Part shown: positions 26,178 through 33,823 of the stretch, in pieces
How positions within the stretch are numbered: position 1 is the first letter of the stretch
How the letters are laid out: each line of letters opens with the position of its first letter
Origin: Patescibacteria group bacterium
Lineage (GTDB): Bacteria; Patescibacteriota; Minisyncoccia; Minisyncoccales; CG1-02-41-26
NCBI GenBank assembly: GCA_023474835.1
Contig: JAMCXQ010000034.1
Coordinates: forward strand, 1-34,718
DNA: 34,718 nucleotides
Direction: 5' to 3'
Notes under the pieces: generated by a model
Seen by the model: the letters and a program-made list of their open reading frames with translations, nothing else
What the model was told of the DNA's origin: nothing
Databases searched by the model: none
Position numbers and translations under genes: made by a program

Positions 26178-27113
26178 ATGTCCGGTTTTGAAAAACCAAA
26201 AGAGAAGGCAGATGAACGAACAGTTGGTTTGGCCAAAGAAATTTTTAACAGCGAGAAAGCGCTTGATGATTTGCGGCAAGAGCTTTCTGTTCCCGATCGT
26301 AAAATAGGATGTTCTTTTGACGCGAAAGTGGAAAAGGTTATCAGGGATGGCAAAAATGAATTCGGGGTTTTGCAAGTAAGGATTTACCTAGCGGAAAAAA
26401 CAGATAATGCCCCGCGTCAAATTGGTTATTTCAGTTTTTCTTTTGGCAAGCACCACGCGGTTTCGCAGGAACTTTACATAGAATTTAACGAGTTAATCGG
26501 AGAGAAACAGGATAAAGGGCTTGGTTTGGAGCTTGAATGCAAAATTGAAAATTTCTGCCGTTCGCATAATATCTGGGATATTTATAATACCGCAACCAGC
26601 GCCCCGGCCGGAGTTTTTGGCGAAAGCAGATTTATTGGCGGTTATTTTTGGGCGCGTATGGGTTTTGATTTTGATGAATTCAAAGAATCTACAAGGCACA
26701 GAATTGAATCTTGGAGAAAGGATTTAATTGAGTTTGCTCAAAACAAAAAAATCGACATTTTATTTGACCCGCTGGAGCTTACCATGCCTTTTGAGTTTGC
26801 CGGAGCAATGGGCTTGGACGAAGATAACCATATTGTCAGTTTGGGCAAGAAATTTTTTATAGAGGGCGAGATAAAATGGTTTGGCCACAAGGACTTGCGT
26901 TTTAACAGCCAATGTTCCAGGGATTTCGTTGGTTATTTGATGTTGAGGAACCGGTTTGATTTGCTGGAAGAATATTTCATTGAACCCCTTGACGCAGAAA
27001 GAGACAAAGAGTTTATTGATTATTTGGCGGCTGAATTGGCTGAAAAGGGCAAGGCGGATTTGTTCACAAAATATTTTCCGCAAATTCTTGAAAAAGACAT
27101 AGAAATAGAGTAA
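26178..27113 (+). CDS. Divergent GNAT-like protein, paralog B
   Basis: 'DKGLGLELECKIENFCRSHNIWDI...GGYFWARMGFDFDE'; aligns along its length with paralog A. Confidence 0.5.
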   Translation: MSGFEKPKEKADERTVGLAKEIFNSEKALDDLRQELSVPDRKIGCSFDAKVEKVIRDGKNEFGVLQVRIYLAEKTDNAPRQIGYFSFSFGKHHAVSQELYIEFNELIGEKQDKGLGLELECKIENFCRSHNIWDIYNTATSAPAGVFGESRFIGGYFWARMGFDFDEFKESTRHRIESWRKDLIEFAQNKKIDILFDPLELTMPFEFAGAMGLDEDNHIVSLGKKFFIEGEIKWFGHKDLRFNSQCSRDFVGYLMLRNRFDLLEEYFIEPLDAERDKEFIDYLAAELAEKGKADLFTKYFPQILEKDIEIE

Positions 27114-27141
27114 ATTAAAAGTGTCAATTTGCTCTGTACAA

Positions 27142-27159
27142 TTCAATATTCCGCGGTGG
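27142..27159 (+). repeat. Duplicate of tRNA-Asn 5' end and leader
   Basis: TTCAATATTCCGCGGTGG versus TTTAATATTCCGCGGTGG at 27358-27375 (17/18). Confidence 0.85.
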
Positions 27160-27163
27160 GTCA

Positions 27164-27331
27164 AAGCCAACTGCTTGGCTTTGACGGCCGATTTAGGAAA
27201 TCGTCCCCGATTTCCGTTAAAAATCGGCCAGGCACATTATATTAAGCCAACTGCTTGGCTTTGACGGCCGATTTAGGAAATCGTCCCCGATTTCCGTTAA
27301 AAATCGGCCAGGCACATTATATTAAGCCAAC
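27164..27331. repeat. 80-bp tandem repeat, two copies plus a partial third
   Basis: 27164-27243 and 27244-27323 identical by eye; third copy starts AAGCCAAC then diverges; each unit encodes two hairpins. Confidence 0.95.
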
Positions 27332-27365
27332 CGCATAGTTCATTTGAAATAAAATAGTTTAATAT

Positions 27366-27437
27366 TCCGCGGTGGCGCAATGGTAGCGCGAGGGACTGTT
27401 AATCCCCAGGTTGTAGGTTCGAATCCTACCCGCGGAG
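27366..27437 (+). tRNA. tRNA-Asn(GTT)
   Basis: Acceptor TCCGCGG/CCGCGGA, anticodon loop CTGTTAA, T-arm GTAGG-TTCGAAT-CCTAC; CCA not encoded. Confidence 0.95.
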
Positions 27438-27486
27438 CAAACGTGCCGACTTCGGCAAATATCCACCACATAATACATAAAGCAAA

Positions 27487-27516
27487 AAGGCTCGGGTAAA
27501 ACCGAGCTTTTTTGTT
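27487..27516 (+). terminator. Rho-independent terminator
   Basis: GCTCGG-gtaaaa-CCGAGC followed by TTTTTTGTTTT. Confidence 0.85.
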
Positions 27517-27574
27517 TTCTCTGTTACGGTTAACTTCTGGAAGACACTCTTGTTTTTTGTTATAGTTATGAAAT

Positions 27575-28273
27575 ATGAAATTAAGAGATGTAAGAAGCCT
27601 CCATTTTATTCCTGCGCATAAAACTGCCTTCCTTGAGCATCTTTTTAAGGATGTTCAAACAAGGCCAGATGCGATTGTTTTTGATTTGGAAGATAGTGTT
27701 AAGCCTGAAGCCAAAGACCTAGCCAGAGAAAATCTGATTAAAGTTATTAAAGAGAACAAGGATAAATTAAAGGATTATGTAATTATAATTAGACCAAACA
27801 GAGAAGGCACTCCTTATTATAAAAAGGATGTAGAAGCTATTCAGTTACTTAATCCTGATGCCGTTCTACTGCCAAAAGTTGAGGATAGAAAAGAAATAAA
27901 AAGAGCAAGAAAGCAATATAAAAACAAGTCTTTAATAGTAGCAATTGAAACTCTTGTTGGGATAGAAAATATAGATAGCATATTAAGTAATTTAACCGAA
28001 TTTGATGCTGTGGTTGCTGGATATGAAGATTTGTCTGCTGATCTAAAAATTGAAAGGCCAAAAGACCTGTCATTAACAAACCCGCTTACCTATTTAATTT
28101 TTGAAGTTTATATAAGTGCTAGAAAGCACAGTGTTATTATTTTTGACGCTGTTTGCAGGTATTTTAAACATGAGGACTTACCTATTTTAGATAGGGAGTG
28201 TGATTTTACTTCTAACTTACGATTTGCTGGAAAATTTTCGATCCATCCCAATCAAATTAGTTTGATAGGGTAA
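27575..28273 (+). pseudogene. HpcH/HpaI aldolase/citrate lyase (CitE)-like, 3'-truncated by the IS
   Basis: 'RPDAIVFDLEDSVKPEAKDLAR', 'LLPKVED', 'GKFSIHPNQISLIG'; stop TAA is within the IS terminal repeat. Confidence 0.75.
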
Positions 28274-29124
28274 AGTTCAATTTTCGTACCAAAAATTCTT
28301 CAAAAATGTTGATTTTAAGCCCGAAACCCGCTCTTTGAAATTCAAATTTCTGTGATTGTATTTCCAGACATATTCTCCAAGGAAGAGAGGCAGTTTTTCT
28401 CGTCTAATTCCACCCTTGGCCGATAGCTTTCTTTTCAGATATCCCCAGAAACCTTCAAGGCCGTTAATATGGTGCCCTTTGCCGTCAGTGTATTCTTTTT
28501 TACCGTGGTCAACCAATCGGTGAACATATCCTTTAGCGGCTAATCCAGTGTAAGCCCTCCAACCATCAGAGCAAACCACCGAACCCTTAATGACTTGTTT
28601 TTCAATGAGTGGTTCCAAATCCTTGGCTTCCGTGTCCTTGACTATTTCAGCCCAGACCTTTCCTTCGCGGCACAAAATGCCAAACACCGGCTGCTTGATT
28701 GTTCCAAACCCCCGTCTGTTCTTGCTGTATTTACAACGTTCCGACAATCTCCTGTTTTTCATCTGACCGCCCAAGTATGTTTCGTCTACTTCCACTATTC
28801 CAGAAAAAACATCAGGCACCTCTTTAGCCATCGCTATCCTTAACAGAGTTAAAATTTTCAACAGTTTGTATTTGGAAATTTCAACTCTGGCAAGAATGGT
28901 ATCGGTGGAATGTTCCAACAAAAATTCTTCAATGATATTTTTTAAGATTGCTGGCTTTAATTTAAATGGATGATTTTGAAAAGTGAAGACCGAACGGCAT
29001 TGTTTACATTTTAACCGATTATCGTTTAATTGCCAAAAGTCCTTTCCTTTACAGGTTTTGCATTTGATGACCATACCTAATTTCATTGTAGTGTATTAGG
29101 TACGATTTTCAAACTTTACCCTAT
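28265..29124 (-). mobile_element. IS1595-family (ISXO2-like) insertion sequence
   Basis: Terminal repeats ATAGGGTAAAGTTcaAttttCGTACC and GGTACGattttcaAACTTTACCCTAT flank a transposase gene. Confidence 0.87.
28277..29086 (-). CDS. IS1595-family transposase
   Basis: N-terminal zinc ribbon CKTC...CKQC; 'VEVDETYLGGQ', 'VCSDGWRAY', 'HINGLEGFWGYLKRKL', 'EYVWKYNHR'. Confidence 0.93.
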   Translation of the reverse strand: MKLGMVIKCKTCKGKDFWQLNDNRLKCKQCRSVFTFQNHPFKLKPAILKNIIEEFLLEHSTDTILARVEISKYKLLKILTLLRIAMAKEVPDVFSGIVEVDETYLGGQMKNRRLSERCKYSKNRRGFGTIKQPVFGILCREGKVWAEIVKDTEAKDLEPLIEKQVIKGSVVCSDGWRAYTGLAAKGYVHRLVDHGKKEYTDGKGHHINGLEGFWGYLKRKLSAKGGIRREKLPLFLGEYVWKYNHRNLNFKERVSGLKSTFLKNFWYEN

Positions 29125-29139
29125 AATTCTATTTAAAAT

Positions 29140-29173
29140 AAGCGTGGCATGAGTTGTCACGCTTTCTTTTTCT
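29140..29173 (+). terminator. Terminator-like hairpin
   Basis: AGCGTGgCAtgagtTGtCACGCT followed by TTCTTTTTCT. Confidence 0.7.
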
Positions 29174-29183
29174 CAAAAAACTA

Positions 29184-29211
29184 TTGACAAAACTTTTGTA
29201 ATGAGTAGTAT
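29184..29211 (+). promoter_or_regulatory. Sigma-70-type promoter upstream of the T-box
   Basis: TTGACA - 16 nt - TAGTAT (overlapping TATAAA). Confidence 0.6.
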
Positions 29212-29250
29212 AAACACATAAAAGAAAAAGTAATTTGTAATTCAATTAAA

Positions 29251-29484
29251 AGCGTTGACGGGGAGAATGGGCCCCCGAGCTGAACGGTGAAACTTGAAAA
29301 AGCGCGTAGCCGTCTCCGGAAGCTGTCCGTTATCATACAGCAGCCGATGTTAGTCGGCGCGACAAGGTTTGGCCTGCCATCAGGCGGGCTGAATAAAACA
29401 AGGTGGCACCACGTTTCTGTTTCTACAGAACCGTCCTTGTAAGATTTTTGCGATGTGCAGAAATTTTACAAGGGCGGTTTTTTT
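29251..29484 (+). promoter_or_regulatory. T-box leader, probable tryptophan (UGG) specifier
   Basis: T-box motif AAGGTGGCACCACG (29400-29413); GAA-TGG-GCCCCCGAGCTG specifier context (29265-29282); ACAAGG/CCTTGT antiterminator; downstream terminator. Confidence 0.88.
29431..29484 (+). terminator. T-box attenuator terminator
   Basis: CCGTCCTTGTAA ... TTACAAGGGCGG followed by TTTTTTT. Confidence 0.9.
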
Positions 29485-29553
29485 ATAAATCGTTCTGTTG
29501 TTCTGTTAGTTAAATAATAATGGTTCATTCACAATAAAAAAGGAGAGTGTGTT

Positions 29554-30882
29554 ATGTACACCACAGACATTAAACTGGATGGCAAATATTTGGATAAACA
29601 TTTAATGATGGAGTCGTTGGCAGTTCAGGAATACAGCTTTTCAAATGAAGCTAGAGCTCATCAGGATTTGCTGCAAAACGCTGATCCAATGATTTTGGCA
29701 AAGATTGCTGAATCTGTTAAAAATGGAGGACTATCCTTTGAGGATTCCTTTGTCGGTATGCTGTTGGTTTTGGCGGCAACTAATAATCATATCCGCTTGG
29801 CTATTTTCCCCAAAATGACTTTCCCTGAAGCTATTTCAAAGGGAACGGGATTTTTGACAATAATGGCTCAAAAAGAGTTTTCTTACGGATTAACTCCGGA
29901 AGAAATCGCAGGTATGGTTGGGGCGGCAACGCTTGACATCATATTTAGATGCCCCGCATTTGAGGTGTTAGAAACATGCGGGATGGGCGGAGATAGAGGT
30001 TTTGGAACCAAAAAAGTAAAAACTATCAATGTTTCAACGTTAAGCGCTATCGTGCTTGCCGCAATGGGTTATGAGGTATTCAAACATGGTTCTCATGGGA
30101 ATACCACAAAAATAGGTTCAGTGGATATCCCTGTCAACTTCGGGGCAAAAATATGCCTTCATTCAAAAAATGCGATTGTGGATTTATTTGAAGAAACGGG
30201 CTTTTGGTTCAGCGATGCGCATAGTGTAAAAACTATCCACTATTTGTCTCATCTTCTGATGATTGAGACAATAAATCATATTATTGGTCCGATGACAATA
30301 CCTCTTGCCCACGGAGCTCGCTTGTTAAAGGTTATGGGGGTTAACCATCACGTTTCTCCTGAAACTATAGCAAGAGCATACACGATTTTGCATAAAAAGG
30401 GCTTTCTAAATCTTGGCGGGGTTATTGTTTTAGCTGGAGTAGACACCGTGCCGAACGAACAGCAATTGCAGGATGGTAGATGGGCTCAAAAACATAGTTT
30501 TTTGGATGAAGTTTCCCCAATTGCCACTGTCGCAAGTTTAGCTACAGGTGAAAATTTTGTGGGCAATTTCTTGTTTACCGATGATAGTTTTGGCTGTGGG
30601 GTATTAGCGCCTGAGAAATTAAAAATAAAGAACGAAGAGCAGGATTTGATGCGGGCGAATGAACTCGCCATAAGAGGAGAAGATGAAATTCTAACAGATT
30701 ATTTGGCAAGAAATGCCGCTATTGGATTAATGTTACTGAAGGGTAACGTCAACGGAGAGGATATCAATAATCTGCCGGCGTTTTACAAAGAATGCCTACA
30801 GAGCATTAAATCCGGCGATGCGTTTGAGAAGTTACTGGAATACATTGAAGCGTCTGGCGGCTCTTTCAGAAGTTGGCTTTAA
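29554..30882 (+). CDS. TrpD/nucleoside-phosphorylase-superfamily (glycosyltransferase family 3) phosphoribosyltransferase-like
   Basis: 'ETCGMGGDRGFGTKKVKTINVSTLSAIVLAAMGYEVFKHGSHGNTTKIGSVD' parallels TrpD GTGGD...KHG...S; SD AGGAG upstream of ATG. Confidence 0.8.
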   Translation: MYTTDIKLDGKYLDKHLMMESLAVQEYSFSNEARAHQDLLQNADPMILAKIAESVKNGGLSFEDSFVGMLLVLAATNNHIRLAIFPKMTFPEAISKGTGFLTIMAQKEFSYGLTPEEIAGMVGAATLDIIFRCPAFEVLETCGMGGDRGFGTKKVKTINVSTLSAIVLAAMGYEVFKHGSHGNTTKIGSVDIPVNFGAKICLHSKNAIVDLFEETGFWFSDAHSVKTIHYLSHLLMIETINHIIGPMTIPLAHGARLLKVMGVNHHVSPETIARAYTILHKKGFLNLGGVIVLAGVDTVPNEQQLQDGRWAQKHSFLDEVSPIATVASLATGENFVGNFLFTDDSFGCGVLAPEKLKIKNEEQDLMRANELAIRGEDEILTDYLARNAAIGLMLLKGNVNGEDINNLPAFYKECLQSIKSGDAFEKLLEYIEASGGSFRSWL

Positions 30883-30936
30883 TAATATATTAAAGCCAAA
30901 TGCGTTAAGTAATTACTTAGCGCATTTCTTTTTTTG
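30873..30936. terminator. Two adjacent hairpins between convergent genes; second is a likely bidirectional terminator
   Basis: TTGGCTTTAATA-ata-TATTAAAGCCAA, then AAATGCGTTAAGTAATTACTTAGCGCATTT followed by CTTTTTTTT. Confidence 0.8.
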
Positions 30937-31755
30937 TATAATGGCCTTTACAAAACCTTTTGTTTTAACAAGATCTATCTTAGCTTGCCATGGCTTTAAA
31001 TTCACCTCCGTTTTTTTTGATCGCTTTGCCCCCGATTTTAGAGATGTTGCTACGATTACACCGTTGGCGTATCGCAGAAGTGTTTTTACATTCTCTTTTG
31101 TAGCTCCACTGCCGACAAAAATTGGAAAGTCGTCCCCTGCTACCCCTCTTGCTTCTTTTAACTCGTCAAGATTGGGCATATCCCCTGTCCACTTTCCAGT
31201 AATGATTAAACCATCAGAGCCATTTTGTTTCGCTTCTCTGACGGATTGGGTAATAGTTTTTTGCTCAAGCATTTCCGCGTGTTTAACATGAATATCGGTT
31301 AGCAACGCAACGTCTAAGGCGCCAATATTTTTTCTGAATTTCAAAACATCTTCTGGATTAACCATTATTCTCCCGTAGTCAGTTTTGACGCTATCAACAA
31401 AAACAGGCACTCTTATAAATTGACAATTGCAGATTTTTGCAATTGACAAGGCCGTTTTATAATCATTCCATAAAACGCAAATTCCCAATGGAATTTTAAT
31501 TTCATTTTTTATTTTAGATATTAAAAATGTCATTGTTGCAACAGTTTCTGGTCCCACAAAAATTTTATGCGGAATATCATAATTATTTTCTACCATTATG
31601 GCGTCAACCCCGCCTTTTTCTAATGTTTTTGCATCCCGTAACGCCTTTTTCAAACAAACATTAACCTCAGGAAAATTCTTATACCCCAAAAGCGGCGGGA
31701 AATGGACCATTCCTATTATTATATTTTGTTTTTTGTTGAATATTTTTTCTAGCAC
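30913..31755 (-). CDS. BtpA/SgcQ family TIM-barrel protein
   Basis: 'IIGMVHFPPLLGY', 'GGVDAIMVENNYDIPH', 'LTDIHVKHAEML', 'VGSGATKENVKTLL'; GTG start. Confidence 0.87.
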   Translation of the reverse strand: MLEKIFNKKQNIIIGMVHFPPLLGYKNFPEVNVCLKKALRDAKTLEKGGVDAIMVENNYDIPHKIFVGPETVATMTFLISKIKNEIKIPLGICVLWNDYKTALSIAKICNCQFIRVPVFVDSVKTDYGRIMVNPEDVLKFRKNIGALDVALLTDIHVKHAEMLEQKTITQSVREAKQNGSDGLIITGKWTGDMPNLDELKEARGVAGDDFPIFVGSGATKENVKTLLRYANGVIVATSLKSGAKRSKKTEVNLKPWQAKIDLVKTKGFVKAIIQKKKCAK

Positions 31756-31762
31756 AAATAAA

Positions 31763-32707
31763 TTATCTTTTATTTAGGCGGAATATTAAGTTGATAAAAT
31801 CCTCAATAAACTTTTGCCCATCAATTTTAACAGCCACTTTAACATTGGGGTTTTTCGACGCTGCAATTCGTCTTTCCGCAACTGACATTCCAAAAGTATA
31901 TTCCCCATTTGTTTCAATTTTTATATCCATTTCTTCAAGTTGGAAAGCATCTGGATTTATCAAGTAATAAGCCGCTAATGGGTCATACATCAAAGCTCCT
32001 GCTATTCCATCAAATTTTTTGAGATTTTCAATGTAAGGAATTAACATTTTAGATAAAGTTTTGCCAATTAATCCGCTTTGCCCAATTTCTCTAATTGCGT
32101 TTTCTGGTAAAATAATGTCATTGCAAGCATCTAACGGAATTAGAACTTTTTCTACTTCTGAATCAAAAATAATTTTTGCGGCTTCTGGGTCAACAAAAAA
32201 ATTAAATTCCGCTACCCTGTTTTTATTGCCTGGCACAGTAATAGCTCCACCCATTATAATTACTTGCTTAATCATTTTTGGTAAAGATGGGTCTTTTAAA
32301 AAAGCTTTTGCGATATTGGTCAATGGCCCAAGAGTTAGCAGGGTTATTTCTTTGGGATCTTGTTTGACAATTTCAATAATTTTGTCAGACGCCTCATCTA
32401 TCGTTGGTTCTAACGGTAAACTTTCAGCACCAGAACCGTCTAATCCAGAAATTCCATGCACATTTGCCTTAATTAAATCTCGCTCAATGGGCTTTGATGC
32501 TCCAGCGTAAAGTGGAATATGCTCTTTTTTGGCTAAATTCAAAATATACTTGGCATTACGCGTGGTGTTTTCAATGGTGCTATTTCCAGCCACAGTAGTT
32601 ATTGCCAATATTTCTATCTGTGGAACAGCAAAAAGCATCAACAAGGCCATGGCGTCGTCATGGCCTGGATCCGTGTCAATAATAATTTTGTTTTTTTCTT
32701 CTACCAT
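31763..32707 (-). CDS. Inosine-uridine preferring nucleoside hydrolase family
   Basis: 'IIIDTDPGHDDAMALLML', 'VAGNSTIENTTRNAKYIL', 'ITLLTLGPLTNIAKAF'. Confidence 0.95.
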   Translation of the reverse strand: MVEEKNKIIIDTDPGHDDAMALLMLFAVPQIEILAITTVAGNSTIENTTRNAKYILNLAKKEHIPLYAGASKPIERDLIKANVHGISGLDGSGAESLPLEPTIDEASDKIIEIVKQDPKEITLLTLGPLTNIAKAFLKDPSLPKMIKQVIIMGGAITVPGNKNRVAEFNFFVDPEAAKIIFDSEVEKVLIPLDACNDIILPENAIREIGQSGLIGKTLSKMLIPYIENLKKFDGIAGALMYDPLAAYYLINPDAFQLEEMDIKIETNGEYTFGMSVAERRIAASKNPNVKVAVKIDGQKFIEDFINLIFRLNKR

Positions 32708-32831
32708 AGAGATTAGAGGTTCAAATTATCTTTGTATCTCTTTTAAAATAAATTATAGCATTTGATTAGAATAAAATAAATCAGGGGAGTATTCAACTAA
32801 TTGAAATTCTCCCCTTTTTGAATTGGTTATT

Positions 32832-33821
32832 TTATTTTTTCTTTCGTAGATAAAAAACACCTAAAAAGGTAACAATCGCCCCTGCGGAACGCATTGCCCA
32901 AGAAGTCCATTCTTCGGGGATTCCATTACCGAATGCTCCTGGGGACAAAATATTACCTATTGCAGTGATGGGCACGCCCATCGCAATCTTGGAGTTAATC
33001 AGTAAAAATACTACGGTTAAAGATTCGAATTTTAAGGCTTTTTGAGATAAGACATTATAAAGAGAGGCCAAAACCATCGTGATAGCAATCCACACAAAAG
33101 CGTTGAGATTTAGCATGCTTCGCATTTCTAACAAATCACAGAATTTCCCTCTTATTAACGCTAGGGAAGGTACGAGAATTGTGGCCACAGCGCTAAGCCA
33201 TATAAACCGCCATAAGCTAAAGGTCACGGCATCAGCGCTTTTTACTCCTTTCTTTCTGGTTCCATCCCCGAAAGCATTCAAACCAGAACATACAATAGCA
33301 ATAAGCACAACGCCCCAAACAGTAATTTTGATATTATCGGATATATGCTGTATGGAAGCCATGATAGAACCGAGAATTACTAAACTCGCTGGTAATAAAA
33401 TATTTTTTCCTTTTATATTTTTCTTAATCACATCGTACATTGCCATGTAAAAGACAGCACAACATCCTAATATCAAAATTAAAGAAGGATCTAACATTTG
33501 GCTGCCTCTAAGATAAAACAGAGTAGAAGTAGCTCCAAAAATTCCTGACAAAGCGGCATACTTGTGCATATTTCTTGTCCCAAAAGTAAATCCTGGATAT
33601 TCTGGATCTAATTGCTTCCCAAATATTTTATTACATATTAAAACGCATATGATATACACCCATGATCCTACCACTAAGTAAAACGAAGCAGCTGTAATTT
33701 GATCTTGAGAGGTAATCACACTGCGTACGATGTAGTTATCTATCGCTGCGTTTAGCGAAGTGAATAACGCTGCGATTAGAGCGATGGTCAAGACCCCTTT
33801 CGATACTTTTTCTCTATTCAT
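32832..33821 (-). CDS. DMT/EamA-like membrane transporter
   Basis: About 10 hydrophobic segments in a DMT-like arrangement; SD GGGAGG upstream of ATG. Confidence 0.7.
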   Translation of the reverse strand: MNREKVSKGVLTIALIAALFTSLNAAIDNYIVRSVITSQDQITAASFYLVVGSWVYIICVLICNKIFGKQLDPEYPGFTFGTRNMHKYAALSGIFGATSTLFYLRGSQMLDPSLILILGCCAVFYMAMYDVIKKNIKGKNILLPASLVILGSIMASIQHISDNIKITVWGVVLIAIVCSGLNAFGDGTRKKGVKSADAVTFSLWRFIWLSAVATILVPSLALIRGKFCDLLEMRSMLNLNAFVWIAITMVLASLYNVLSQKALKFESLTVVFLLINSKIAMGVPITAIGNILSPGAFGNGIPEEWTSWAMRSAGAIVTFLGVFYLRKKK

Positions 33822-33823
33822 TT

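Noticed and set aside
27164-27331. CRISPR array
   Set aside because: The repeats are head-to-tail 80-bp units with no variable spacers and no cas genes in the window.
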